The notes under the pieces were generated by a model, which made no database searches, was not told the origin of the DNA, and saw only the letters and a list, made by a program, of their open reading frames with translations. Below, piece after piece: positions 7,364 through 17,865 of a stretch of DNA of 64,000 nt (the first letter of the stretch is position 1; each line of letters opens with the position of its first letter). This stretch comes from Bailinhaonella thermotolerans. Lineage in GTDB: Bacteria > Actinomycetota > Actinomycetes > Streptosporangiales > Streptosporangiaceae. Location: contig NZ_QZEY01000007.1 of the NCBI RefSeq assembly GCF_003594875.1, positions 275,493 through 339,492 on the forward strand. Direction: 5' to 3'. Both the position numbers and the translations under genes were made by a program.

Positions 7364-9151
7364 GTGCGCGAATACAGCGTCCCCCTCATGGTGGACGTCG
7401 CCGAGTCCGCGAACCTCACCGACGCGGTGTTCGATCGCGCCGAGACGGAGGCGGACGCGGTGGGCTTCCGCCGCAAGACGGCCGCGGGCTGGACCACCGT
7501 CACGGTCGGCGAGTTCCGCGACCAGGTCGCCGCGCTGGCCAAGGGCCTGATCGCCGCCGGGGTGGAGCCCGGCGACCGCGTGGCGCTGATGTCGCGCACC
7601 CGCTACGAGTGGACCCTCGTCGACTACGCGATCTGGTCCGCCGGGGCGGTCACCGTGCCGATCTACGAGACGTCCTCCGCCGACCAGGTGCGCTGGATCG
7701 TCACCGACTCCGGCGCCCGCGCGGTCTTCGCCGAGGGGTCCGCGGTCGCCGCCACCGTGCGCGAGGCCGTGCCCGACCTGAAGGACCTGTGGGAGATCGA
7801 GGCCGGCGCGGTCGACGACCTGTCCGCGCGCGGCACGGGCGTGTCCGACGAGACGCTGCGCGAGCGCCGCCGCTCCCGCACCGCCTCGGACCTGGCCTCC
7901 ATCATCTACACCTCCGGCACCACCGGGCGGCCCAAGGGCTGCCGGCTGACCCACGACAACATCCTGTTCATCGTGCGCAACACGGTGTTCGGCGGGCTCA
8001 GCAAGGTCCTGGCCGAGGGCGAGGGCCGCTCCACGCTGCTGTTCCTGCCGCTGGCCCACGTCTTCGCGCGGATAATCCAGGTCGCCTGCGTCGAGGGCGG
8101 CATCGTGCTCGGCCACACGCCCAACATGAAGGACGTCGTGCCCGACCTGCAGGCGTTCGGGCCCACGTTCCTGCTCGGCGTGCCGCGCGTCTTCGAGAAG
8201 GTGCACAACGGGGCCGAGCAGAAGGCCATCGCCGACGGCAAGGGCAAGATCTTCCACATCGCGGCGGACACCGCCATCGCCTACAGCAAGGCCCTCGACG
8301 GCGGCCGGCCCGGCCTCGGGCTGCGGATCAAGCACGCCGTGTTCGACAAGCTCGTCTACGCCAAGCTCCGGGCGGCCACCGGCGGCCGGCTCACCCACGC
8401 GATCTCCGGCGGCTCCGCGCTGGGCGACCGGCTGGGCCACTTCTTCCGCGGCGTCGGCATCGAGATCTACGAGGGCTGGGGCCTGACGGAGACCTCCGCG
8501 CCGTCCTCGGTGAACACCCCCGAGCGCAACAAGGTCGGCACCGTCGGCCGCCCGCTGCCGGGCGTCGCCGCCCGCGTCGGCGACGACGGCGAGGTGCTGA
8601 TCCGCGGCCGGCACGTGTTCGACGGCTACTGGAACAACGACCAGGCCACGGCCGAGGCGATCGACGACGAGGGCTGGTTCCACACCGGCGACCTGGGCGA
8701 GATCGACGACGAGGGCTTCATCCGCATCACCGGCCGCAAGAAGGAGATCATCGTCACGGCGGCGGGCAAGAACGTCGCGCCCGCGCCGCTGGAGGACAGC
8801 CTGCGCTCCCACCCGCTCATCGGCCAGTGCATGGTGGTGGGCGAGAACCGGCCGTTCGTCGCCGCCCTGATCACGCTGGACCCCGAGGCCCTCGAACCCT
8901 GGAAGGCCCAGCACGGCAAGAGCGGCGGGGTGAGCGAGCTCCGCCGCGACCCCGAGCTCCTGGCCGAGATCCAGGGCGCGGTGGACAAGGCCAACACCAC
9001 GGTCTCCCGGGCCGAGTCGATCAAGAAGTTCGAGATCCTCGACACCGACCTGACCGAGGAGAGCGGCCACCTCACCCCGACCCTCAAGATCAAGCGCAAC
9101 ATCGTGCTCCGCGACTTCGCCGCCGAGATCGACGCCCTCTACCAGCACTGA
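7364..9151 (+). CDS. fadD: Long-chain fatty-acid-CoA ligase (AMP-forming)
   Basis: The 595-residue enzyme activates fatty acids to acyl-CoA through an acyl-adenylate. It shows the P-loop IIYTSGTTGRPKGCRLTHDN near residue 180, the acyl-binding gate, YEGWGLTETSAPSSVNT, GDDGEVLIRGRHVFDGYWN, WFHTGDLGEIDDEGFIRITG and the C-terminal catalytic Lys motif GRKKEIIVTAAGKNV. GTG 7364 has GAGGAG upstream; an in-frame GTG at 7343 would sit before that site and is less likely. Position and type match Rv2187 (fadD15). Confidence 0.92.
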   Translation: MREYSVPLMVDVAESANLTDAVFDRAETEADAVGFRRKTAAGWTTVTVGEFRDQVAALAKGLIAAGVEPGDRVALMSRTRYEWTLVDYAIWSAGAVTVPIYETSSADQVRWIVTDSGARAVFAEGSAVAATVREAVPDLKDLWEIEAGAVDDLSARGTGVSDETLRERRRSRTASDLASIIYTSGTTGRPKGCRLTHDNILFIVRNTVFGGLSKVLAEGEGRSTLLFLPLAHVFARIIQVACVEGGIVLGHTPNMKDVVPDLQAFGPTFLLGVPRVFEKVHNGAEQKAIADGKGKIFHIAADTAIAYSKALDGGRPGLGLRIKHAVFDKLVYAKLRAATGGRLTHAISGGSALGDRLGHFFRGVGIEIYEGWGLTETSAPSSVNTPERNKVGTVGRPLPGVAARVGDDGEVLIRGRHVFDGYWNNDQATAEAIDDEGWFHTGDLGEIDDEGFIRITGRKKEIIVTAAGKNVAPAPLEDSLRSHPLIGQCMVVGENRPFVAALITLDPEALEPWKAQHGKSGGVSELRRDPELLAEIQGAVDKANTTVSRAESIKKFEILDTDLTEESGHLTPTLKIKRNIVLRDFAAEIDALYQH

Positions 9152-9219
9152 CCCCGGGCCCGGCGCGCTCACCCGCGCCGGGTCCCGTCACGTCCCGGCC
9201 TCCCCGCGCCGCCCGTACG

Positions 9220-9375
9220 GCTCCGCGCCGCGCCCCAGCCGCGCCGCGCCCCGCCGTACCGCGCCGTGCCCCAGCCGCGCCGCCCCCTGCCATACCGCGC
9301 CGTACCGCGCCGTACCCTGCCGTGACGTAGCGCCGGCCGTGCCGTAGCGCCGGCGTGGCCGTACGGCTCGCGCCG
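9220..9375. repeat. Degenerate short tandem repeats in the fadD/geoA spacer
   Basis: The 233-base convergent spacer is built of imperfect GC-rich units. TACCGCGCCG occurs twice in tandem at 9293-9312 with a diverged third copy (TACCCTGCCG), and CGTAGCGCCGGC occurs twice near 9326 and 9343. Two CCGTACGG motifs flank it near 9220 and 9358. No gene or clear T-tailed terminator is seen. Confidence 0.6.
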
Positions 9376-9384
9376 GCGGCCGGC

Positions 9385-11625
<2,241 letters not shown>

Positions 11626-11683
11626 CTACTCTCTCGGGCCGAACGTCTTCCTCTCACTATCGGTAATCACCCTGACACTTCTC

Positions 11684-11698
11684 GTTGCCCCCGGCAAC
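11684..11698. other. Short hairpin upstream of geoA
   Basis: GTTGCC-CCC-GGCAAC is a perfect six-base inverted repeat in the 314-base spacer between pimB and geoA. It could be an operator or part of a leader. The rest of 11617-11930 holds a C-rich stretch, the partial palindrome at 11761, and no ORF I would support. Confidence 0.35.
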
Positions 11699-11760
11699 AC
11701 CCCGCCCCTTCTCTCCCTCCCACCCCGCCGCGAGGCCCCGCCGGCCCCTCCCCCTTCGCG

Positions 11761-11786
11761 CCGATCCTGCGGTTTTGGGCACCCGG
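11761..11786. repeat. Partial copy of the 46.0-kb palindrome
   Basis: This 26-base stretch, with a GATCCTGCGGTTTTGGGCAC core, matches one arm of the 47-base palindrome at 46004-46050 with only a few substitutions. The other arm is missing. It suggests a dispersed palindromic element with a decayed copy upstream of geoA. Confidence 0.5.
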
Positions 11787-11930
11787 GGCGTCCGGCGGGG
11801 AGGGGCCGAGGCCGCGCGGAGGCGGACGGGAGCCGGGATGACGCGAGCGGCTCCGAGCGGGAGCCGGGCACACGGCCGGACGGGGACGCGCGAAAGCCGC
11901 GCGGAAGCCGGGCGGGGACGAGCGGCCGGG

Positions 11931-13073
11931 TCAGGCGGGGCGGTCGCCGGTGGGGTGGGCGGTCAGCAGGCCGGCGAAGCGGGCGGCGACCAGGTCCCAG
12001 TCCCACTCGGCCTCGATCCAGGCGCGGCCCCGGGCGCCCATCGCGCGGGCGCGGCCGGGGTCCCCGAGCAGGCCGGTCAGGGCGCGGGCGACCGCGGGCG
12101 GGGAGGCCCCCTCCACCACGAGGCCCGTCTCGCCCGGGATCACGGCGTCGGGGGCGCCGCCGGAGTCCCCCGCGACCACCGGCAGGCCGCAGGCGGACGC
12201 CTCCAGGTAGACGATGCCCAGGCCCTCCACGTCGATCCCGCCCAGGCGGGTGCGGCACGGCATGGCGAACACGTCCCCGGCGTCGAAGTGCGCGGGCAGT
12301 TCCTCCCACGGCACCGGGCCGGTGAACCGCACCGACGCGGTCACGCCGAGGGAGGACGCCAGGCGCTCCAGCGACGGGCGGTACGGCCCGCCGCCGACCA
12401 GCAGCAACGCCGCGTCCGGCACCGCCTGCAGCACCCGCGGCCAGGCTCGCAGCAGCGTGTCCTGGCCCTTGCGCGGCACCAGCCGGGACACGCACACCAC
12501 CACCGGCCGGTCCGCCAGCCCCAGCCGCGCCCGCACCTCCGCGCCGCCGCAGCCGGGCCGGAACACGCCGGTGTCCACCCCGGGGGCCAGTCGCGTCAGC
12601 CGGGCCGCCGCCCGCGGGGACAGCGCCCGCGCCAGCCGCGCCCGGGTGTACTCGCCCAGATAGGTCAGCACGTCCACGCCGTCGCCGATGCGCCGCAGGA
12701 GCCCCCGGGACAGCGGCAGGGACGCCCAGGAGGCCTCGTGGCCGTGGGTGAGGCCCAGGCGGCGGCTCACCGGGAGCGAGGGCGCGAGCAGGCCCAGCGG
12801 GGCCGCCGCGCCGAAGACCACCCCGTCACAGCCCTCCGCCCGCGCGATCTCGGCCGCGCGCCGCCGCACCGACGGCACCGGCACCATCAGCGAGGACGAG
12901 TGCCGGATCACGGGGTACGGCTGCGCCGCGTCGAACCGGGCCGCCCCCTCCCACGCCGGGGCGTACACCACGACCGACCCCGGCGGGCGCCGTACGGCCA
13001 GGGCGTGCACGAAGGCCTGGATGCCGCCGGGCCGGGGCGGGAAGTCGTTGGTGACGAAGAGAGTCTTGATCAC
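11931..13073 (-). CDS. pimB: GT4 mannosyltransferase PimB (phosphatidylinositol mannoside synthesis)
   Basis: The 380-residue protein adds the second mannose to phosphatidylinositol mannoside at the cytoplasmic face of the membrane, by homology to Rv2188c. Signatures are TLFVTNDFPPRPGGIQAFVH, VVFGAAAPLGLLAP, LTHGHEASWASLP, LAPGVDTGVF, VVCVSRLVPRKGQDTLL, LLLVGGGPYRPSLE, VFAMPCRTRLGGIDVEGLGI (the GT4 E-x7-E region) and EASACGLPVVAGDSGG. Start GTG 13073 overlaps the TGA of the M48 protease gene. Length fits the family. Confidence 0.88.
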   Translation of the reverse strand: MIKTLFVTNDFPPRPGGIQAFVHALAVRRPPGSVVVYAPAWEGAARFDAAQPYPVIRHSSSLMVPVPSVRRRAAEIARAEGCDGVVFGAAAPLGLLAPSLPVSRRLGLTHGHEASWASLPLSRGLLRRIGDGVDVLTYLGEYTRARLARALSPRAAARLTRLAPGVDTGVFRPGCGGAEVRARLGLADRPVVVCVSRLVPRKGQDTLLRAWPRVLQAVPDAALLLVGGGPYRPSLERLASSLGVTASVRFTGPVPWEELPAHFDAGDVFAMPCRTRLGGIDVEGLGIVYLEASACGLPVVAGDSGGAPDAVIPGETGLVVEGASPPAVARALTGLLGDPGRARAMGARGRAWIEAEWDWDLVAARFAGLLTAHPTGDRPA

Positions 13074-14338
13074 GGCTCCGGCAGCTTGTGCAGGCGTGCC
13101 CACGAACGCGCCGCGGCGATGCGCTGCGCGGCCGTGGGATGCGAGGAATAGACCGCATATTCGATCATATTCGGGGACAGGTCGGACAGGTTGCTCGTCG
13201 CCAGCCTGCGCTGCATCGCGACGAACGTGCGCGGGTCGCGGGTGAGGCCCAGCGCGTGCGCGTCGGCCCGCGCCTCGATGGCCCGGCTGACGAGGTTCTG
13301 CGCCGGGCCGCCCAGCGTGGTCCCGAGCGTGATCAGCCCCACCAGGAGCGCCGCCGCGCGCGGATCCCCCGCCCCGGCCCGCAGCGCCGTACGGCGGCGC
13401 AGCCGCGGCGAGGTCGTCAGCAGGTACAGCAGGCAGGCCCCGCAGGCGACGCCCAGGCCGCCCACGAGCGTGCCGTAGAGCACGTCGCCGCGCTTGGCGT
13501 GCCCCAGCTCGTGCGCCGCGATCAGCCGGATCTCGGCGGGCGAGGCGCTCTTGAGCAGCGTGTCGTAGACGACGATGCGGCGCGTCGCCCCGAAGCCGGA
13601 CACGTAGGCGTTGAGCGCGGTCGTCCGGCGGGAGGCGTCGGCCACCAGCACGTCGGTCACCGGCACGCCGTCGGTCCGCGCCAGCTTGAGCAGGTCGTCG
13701 CGCAGGGCGGAGGCCGGCATGGGCCGGAACTCGTTGAACACCGGCTCCACGACCACCGGGTAGACGAACGAGACCGCCAGCGTGAACGCGAACCCGCCCA
13801 GCGCCGCCGGCAGCCACCACCTCCGGGGGAACCGCCGCGCGAGCGCGACCACGGCCAGCACCAGGAGCGCGGTCAGCAGCGTGCCCACCACGAAGTTCTT
13901 GAACCGGTCGATCGACCAGCTCCACCAGGTCTGCGTGGACAGGCCGAAGGCGCGCTGCTCTATCTCCGACCACACGCCGAGCGGGATCGTCAGCACCTCC
14001 GACACCGCCGCCACCAGGAAGGTGCCGGTCACCACGCGGACGGGCCGGGGCCCGCGCAGCCGGGCCAGCACCCGCGCCCCGACCGGCGTCAGCACCAGGA
14101 CGAGCGCGAGCACCAGGGACAGCCCCAGCGAGATGTACGCCGGGGGACTGATCGCCGCGTCGAACGCCGCCGAGCGCGCCAGCTCCGCCGCCGAGAAGTC
14201 CCGCGCCGGGTCGGGCGTCACCCCTGGCGCGTCCGCGGGCAGGGCGCGCCAGGGCGTCGTCCAGGCCACCACCGCGGCCAGCAGGGCCACCAGCGCCGCC
14301 AGCGCCCCGAGCGCGACCGCGCGGTCGCGCCGGCTCAC
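13070..14338 (-). CDS. M48A (Ste24-like) membrane metalloprotease
   Basis: The 422-residue integral membrane protease has an N-terminal helix, several further membrane segments, the zinc motif AAHELGHAKRGD, and a second-half EARADAHALG that supplies the third ligand. The layout (N-terminal membrane domain, FNEFRPMP, then HExxH) is that of CAAX prenyl protease 1-like enzymes. Bacterial members are thought to process or degrade membrane proteins; the substrate is unknown. GTG 14338 overlaps the previous stop by four bases and its own stop overlaps pimB, so three genes are translationally coupled. Confidence 0.85.
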   Translation of the reverse strand: MSRRDRAVALGALAALVALLAAVVAWTTPWRALPADAPGVTPDPARDFSAAELARSAAFDAAISPPAYISLGLSLVLALVLVLTPVGARVLARLRGPRPVRVVTGTFLVAAVSEVLTIPLGVWSEIEQRAFGLSTQTWWSWSIDRFKNFVVGTLLTALLVLAVVALARRFPRRWWLPAALGGFAFTLAVSFVYPVVVEPVFNEFRPMPASALRDDLLKLARTDGVPVTDVLVADASRRTTALNAYVSGFGATRRIVVYDTLLKSASPAEIRLIAAHELGHAKRGDVLYGTLVGGLGVACGACLLYLLTTSPRLRRRTALRAGAGDPRAAALLVGLITLGTTLGGPAQNLVSRAIEARADAHALGLTRDPRTFVAMQRRLATSNLSDLSPNMIEYAVYSSHPTAAQRIAAARSWARLHKLPEP

Positions 14339-15276
14339 CACAGGGTCGCCGTCAGGTGCTCCCGCCACAGCCGGGTGAGCTCCGGGGTGCCGATCCCCAG
14401 CACCCTCCGCAGCGTCGTCTCCGAGGGGTCCCGGGCCATCTGGCCGTACAGCCTGACCAGCACCGTCTCCCCCCACCTGTCGGCGATCATCCTGCACGCG
14501 AGCCACGCCTCCTCGTACGCCTGGGGCAGCCGTGCGGCGTGCGCCTCGAACGCCGCGCGCCCGGGCAGCCGCTCCGGCGACCGGCCCGCCCGCACCTCCT
14601 CGGCGAGCTCGCGGGCGGCGACCGGCACCGGGATACCCGCGTCACGGTATCCGACGTAGTCGGCGAACCCCTCCAGCAACCAGCCGGGCAGCGACGGCGT
14701 GTTGGCCGCGCGGGTGGCGACGTGGGCCAATTCGTGCCGCAGCACCACGCGCCGCCCGGCCGGGGACAGCCGCCCGAACGGGCCGGGGGCGAGGACGACG
14801 CGGTCCCCGCCCGAGGCGATCGCCGCGAACTCCCCCGCCTGGGTCCCGGCCAGGGCCGAGGCGTGGTCCCGGTCGCGGGCGAGGAACAGCACGACCCGCC
14901 GGGGCCACTCGCCCCACACGCGGCTCACCGCGTCGATGCCCGGCTCGACCTCGGCCGCGATCTCGCGCAGCAGCGACTCCGGCTCGCCGACCAGGACGGC
15001 CCGCGCGGTGGTCACCACCGCCGGGCGCGGCCCTCCCGCCGCGGTGTACGCCCGCAGGGCCTCCTCGGCGGCTCCGGGGGCCGTCGCCGGCGCCGGGGGC
15101 GGCACGGCGTGCGGGGGGTCGAACCGGGGGCCGGGGTCCGCGGCGCGGCGGACGGCCACGGGGGCGGCCTCGGGCCGGGGCGTGCCGGCCAGCGCCGGGG
15201 CCTTCGGGGCGCCCGCCGCGGGGAGCACGATCAGCGCCGTGAGCATGCCGATCACGAGCGCGCGCCGCCGTTCCAT
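14335..15276 (-). CDS. Secreted gluzincin-like (peptidase MA-type) protein
   Basis: The 313-residue protein starts MERRRALVIGM, has a signal peptide, then an Ala/Pro-rich linker to about residue 65. The C-terminal domain carries VVLRHELAHVATRA (HExxH) and, 17 residues on, GWLLEGFADYVGY (Glu ligand), which defines a gluzincin metalloprotease of the MA-like group. Substrate unknown. It heads an operon with the M48 protease and PimB, pointing to a cell-envelope role. ATG 15276 has a TACCAT box eight bases upstream and no Shine-Dalgarno sequence. Confidence 0.75.
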   Translation of the reverse strand: MERRRALVIGMLTALIVLPAAGAPKAPALAGTPRPEAAPVAVRRAADPGPRFDPPHAVPPPAPATAPGAAEEALRAYTAAGGPRPAVVTTARAVLVGEPESLLREIAAEVEPGIDAVSRVWGEWPRRVVLFLARDRDHASALAGTQAGEFAAIASGGDRVVLAPGPFGRLSPAGRRVVLRHELAHVATRAANTPSLPGWLLEGFADYVGYRDAGIPVPVAARELAEEVRAGRSPERLPGRAAFEAHAARLPQAYEEAWLACRMIADRWGETVLVRLYGQMARDPSETTLRRVLGIGTPELTRLWREHLTATLW

Positions 15277-15284
15277 GAACACCG

Positions 15285-15290
15285 ATGGTA
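15285..15290 (-). promoter_or_regulatory. Candidate -10 of a leaderless promoter (gluzincin-M48-pimB operon)
   Basis: TACCAT on the minus strand lies eight bases before ATG 15276. It would start the three-gene operon with essentially no 5' leader. Confidence 0.45.
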
Positions 15291-15295
15291 GCCAG

Positions 15296-15332
15296 AACGG
15301 CCCCGCTTCCCGAGCGGGGAAGCGGGGCCGTT
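15296..15332. terminator. Hairpin terminator after the riboswitch-controlled NlpC gene
   Basis: A perfect 16-base stem (AACGGCCCCGCTTCCC and its complement) with a five-base loop lies between the NlpC gene and the gluzincin gene. The T tail on the minus strand is short, as usual in actinomycetes. Confidence 0.85.
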
Positions 15333-15405
15333 TCACGGACCGGGTCCGCGGGCTCCTGGAGGCGGCGCGGAGGAGCGCCGGGCGCGGGGCGTGCCCGCGG
15401 GCCTG

Positions 15406-16074
15406 TCAGTAGCCCGGGCGGACCGCGCCGTTGAAGCTGCGCTTGCGGTAACCGCCCAGCTTCTCCTTGCGCACCTTCTTGCCGGAGCTGGGCGAGTGGA
15501 TGTAGTAGCCCTTGCCCACGTAGATGCCGACGTGGCCGTCACCGCGGAAGAACATCAGGTCGCCGGGCTGGAGGTTCTTCCAGGAGACCTTCTTCTTGAC
15601 GCCGCGGTGCTGGGCGTAGGTGGTCCGGGGGAGCTTGACCCCGGCCTTGCGCCAGACGTACTGCGCCAGGCCGGAGCAGTCGAAGGCGTTGGGGCCGCTG
15701 GCGCCGTACCGGTACGGGTCGCCGATCTGGGCGTAGGCCGAGCGGACGGCCTTGGCGGCCTTGGCGCGCTGCTTGGCGGCCCGGCTGAGCTTCTTCTTGG
15801 CCGCCGGCTTCTTGGCGGGCGCGGCGGCCGGCTTCTTGGACTGCTCGGCCGGCTTGGCGGGGGCCTCGGCGCCGGTGTACGACCACACGGTCGGGGGCGG
15901 GACGGACCCGGTGACCACGGACTCGGTGGCGGCCGTGGCGGGAGCGGGGGCCTTGGCCTGCGCGGGGGAGATCCCGAGGAGGGCGACACCTCCCGAGACC
16001 GTCAGACTGAGCGCTGCGCCGCCCAGCACGAAGCGGGCACGGCGGGACTGGGGGGTTTCACGCGAGGTAGACAG
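15406..16074 (-). CDS. Secreted NlpC/P60 cell-wall hydrolase under c-di-AMP riboswitch control
   Basis: The 222-residue protein has a signal peptide (SRRAR n-region, cleavage after SPAQA), a Lys/Ala/Pro-rich linker, and a C-terminal NlpC/P60 domain. The domain has the Cys nucleophile in NAFDCSGLAQYVW, the His in GHVGIYVG and a third polar residue in YYIHSP. It should cut peptidoglycan stem peptides outside the membrane. The open frame has no ATG/GTG/TTG giving a proper signal peptide: GTG 16029 would remove the basic n-region. AAAGGA at 16081-16086 points to CTG at 16074 as the start. A ydaO-type riboswitch precedes it. Confidence 0.85.
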   Translation of the reverse strand: MSTSRETPQSRRARFVLGGAALSLTVSGGVALLGISPAQAKAPAPATAATESVVTGSVPPPTVWSYTGAEAPAKPAEQSKKPAAAPAKKPAAKKKLSRAAKQRAKAAKAVRSAYAQIGDPYRYGASGPNAFDCSGLAQYVWRKAGVKLPRTTYAQHRGVKKKVSWKNLQPGDLMFFRGDGHVGIYVGKGYYIHSPSSGKKVRKEKLGGYRKRSFNGAVRPGY

Positions 16075-16089
16075 AACGAATCCTTTGTT

Positions 16090-16225
16090 CTTCCGCTTAC
16101 GCCTACCGGGTTAGCTGACGGGTTCGGGCAGGGAAGGCGCCCTACGACGCGACGCGTCGATTCACCCCAGGTGCATGGTGGGTCCCCGGCTCCGTGCCTC
16201 CTGACTGCACGGACTCGGCAGGTCA
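16090..16225 (-). ncRNA. ydaO-type cyclic-di-AMP riboswitch
   Basis: Read on the minus strand, the leader contains the family's conserved blocks in order: GCCGGGGACCCA, TGGGGTGAATC, a GGGC-stem closing onto GCCCGAACCC, then GTCAGCTAACC and GTAGGCGTAAGCGGAAG directly before the ribosome binding site. These match the RF00379 consensus as I remember it. c-di-AMP binding usually turns the downstream wall-hydrolase gene off. The boundaries are approximate to about ten bases. The Shine-Dalgarno sequence begins about four bases past the aptamer, so the switch could act by transcription stop or by masking the site. Confidence 0.88.
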
Positions 16226-16300
16226 CCCGGGCGGCCTCCGGCTCGCACCGCCGCGTGCCGCGGGTGACTCCTTATTCAGATGTGGTTCGCTGGGTGCCAT

Positions 16301-16329
16301 AACGTACAGATGTGATCAAGGAAGGGCAA
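16301..16329 (-). promoter_or_regulatory. Candidate sigma70-type promoter of the riboswitch transcript
   Basis: On the minus strand TTGCCC (16329-16324) and TACGTT (16306-16301) are spaced by exactly 17 bases. The transcript would start about 70 bases before the aptamer. The region 16271-16440 is clearly more AT-rich than its surroundings. Confidence 0.5.
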
Positions 16330-16410
16330 AAGCGAAGGCAAAGAACGATCACCTTTAAGATCGCGGACCTACGATGCCGCACCCTCCTGTGCAGCGGGTT
16401 CCCTTTCACG

Positions 16411-16428
16411 ATGTGAACCAGCTCACAT
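16411..16428. promoter_or_regulatory. CRP-type binding site
   Basis: ATGTGAACCAGCTCACAT is a perfect match to TGTGA-N6-TCACA, the site bound by CRP/FNR family cAMP receptors including mycobacterial CRP. It is centred about 115 bases upstream of the candidate -10 of the NlpC gene, on the far side of the promoter. Confidence 0.6.
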
Positions 16429-16500
16429 TTTCCGCGGAACCTGAAACGCGGGGCTTCTCCACCGCCCCGGATCCCTCGCCCCGCCTCCACCCGCCGGACC

Positions 16501-16538
16501 CGGATCAGGGCCGGTCCGGCACCGGATCAGGGCCGGTC
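16501..16538. repeat. Direct repeat in the spacer between the NlpC genes
   Basis: CGGATCAGGGCCGGTC occurs twice, 22 bases apart. Further 3' (16680-16740) the element GCTGAGAGTGCT is also repeated with variations. The spacer 16430-16848 has no supported gene. Confidence 0.55.
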
Positions 16539-16804
16539 AGCGCCCCGCGCGGGAACGGCGGAGCCCCGCCCTGCCGTACGGCGGAGCGGGGCGGCCCGCA
16601 GGCGGGTCGCAGGGCGGAGCGGGAGGCCGTCGCGGCGGGGCCCGCGGGGAGCCCCGCCGCGCGGAGAGCCCTGACGCCCGCTGAGAGTGCTGACGCGCGC
16701 TGAGAGTGCTTAGAGAGTGCCGGGAGTGCTTGAGTGCCGGGACGCGCGACGCGGGCCCCCAGGCCCAGGAGACCCCCCGCGAGCCGGAAGCGGCACGCGA
16801 AGGG

Positions 16805-16832
16805 CCGTACGGCTCACGCGGGAGCCGTACGG
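16805..16832. terminator. Hairpin built from paired CCGTACGG motifs
   Basis: CCGTACGGCTC and GAGCCGTACGG form an 11-base stem with a six-base loop just past the stop of the second NlpC gene. The outer bases GGGCC/GGCCC nearly extend it. It is probably that gene's terminator. Confidence 0.6.
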
Positions 16833-16848
16833 CGGGCCTCGCGGGGGC

Positions 16849-17865
16849 TCAGGGGCGGATGGCGCCGAGGAAGCGGCCCATGCCGTACTGGGAGAGGGTG
16901 ACGACCTTCACGACGTCGCCGGTGCGCGGGGCGTGGACCATCTTGCCGTCGCCGGCGTACATGCCCACGTGGCCCAGGCCCTTGTTGAAGAGCAGGTCGC
17001 CGGGCTCCAGCGCGTCCATGGGGACGCGGCGGGACGCGCCCCAGGCCCACTGCTGGGTGGTGGTGCGGGGCAGGGAGACGCCGCCCTTGGCCCAGGACGC
17101 CTGAGTGAGGCCGGAGCAGTCCCAGGAGTCGGGGCCGGTGCCGCCGTAGCGGTAGGGCTTGCCGATCTGCGCGTAGGCGAAGTCCAGCGCGGCCCTGGCG
17201 TTGCCCGAGGCGGGCCCGGTGTACTTCTGGCCGGGGCTGTTCGGGTCCCCGGGGTTGAGCGGGCCCAGCTTGCGGAGCAGCTTGAGCTGCTCCTTGATGG
17301 CGCGCTCGACGGTGGCCTTCTGCCCGCCGAGCTCCCTGCGCGCCTCCGCCGCGGTCTTGAGGGCCGCCTGGGCCTCCTCGCGCTGCTCGCGCAGACCCTT
17401 CAGGGCCTCCTCGTAGGCGGCCACGGACGCCGCGCGCCCGTCGGACAGGTGGGTCAGCGTCGCCGCCGACCCGAGCATGGCCTCGGGGTCGCCGCCCACG
17501 ACGAGCCCGGGCATGGTGAGGACCGCGCCGCCCTGATACGCCGAGACGGCCAGCGTGACCGCCTGGGCGCGGAAGGCCTCCGCGCGCTCCTCCTCGGCCG
17601 CCAGCCTCTTGCCGATCTTGTCCGCCTTGGCCTTGGCGGACTTCCATTTGGAGTTGGCGGCGTTGTAGCGGTCGACGAGCACGTCGACCTGGTCGTTGAG
17701 CTTCTCCAGCTTGGCCTTGACCTGCTTGATCGTCGGCTTGGGCTCTGCTCCTGCCGCTCCGGCGGGGATCACCAGGGCGGCGGCCAGCCCGAGCCCGACC
17801 AGCGCTCGGGCGGCGAGCCCGCCCCGGGCGCGGTGGAACAGACGGTGGGCGCCGCGGAATGCCAC
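16849..17865 (-). CDS. Secreted NlpC/P60 endopeptidase with N-terminal coiled coil (RipA-like)
   Basis: The 338-residue protein starts at GTG 17865 (VAFRGAHRLFHRARGG), with a signal peptide ending near GAAGAEP. Residues about 45-215 form a coiled-coil region rich in Lys, Glu, Ala and Leu. The last 125 residues are an NlpC/P60 domain with SWDCSGLTQASW (Cys nucleophile), LGHVGMYAGDG (His) and KMVHAPR. The coiled-coil plus NlpC/P60 architecture is that of D,L-endopeptidases used in cell separation. GGGAG lies 11 bases before the start. No riboswitch blocks are visible upstream, unlike the neighbouring paralogue. Confidence 0.85.
   Translation of the reverse strand: MAFRGAHRLFHRARGGLAARALVGLGLAAALVIPAGAAGAEPKPTIKQVKAKLEKLNDQVDVLVDRYNAANSKWKSAKAKADKIGKRLAAEEERAEAFRAQAVTLAVSAYQGGAVLTMPGLVVGGDPEAMLGSAATLTHLSDGRAASVAAYEEALKGLREQREEAQAALKTAAEARRELGGQKATVERAIKEQLKLLRKLGPLNPGDPNSPGQKYTGPASGNARAALDFAYAQIGKPYRYGGTGPDSWDCSGLTQASWAKGGVSLPRTTTQQWAWGASRRVPMDALEPGDLLFNKGLGHVGMYAGDGKMVHAPRTGDVVKVVTLSQYGMGRFLGAIRP

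Noticed and set aside
7292..9172. Long open frame antisense to the acyl-CoA ligase gene
   Set aside because: It mirrors the high-GC codon bias of the real gene; the product is low-complexity and lacks any domain.
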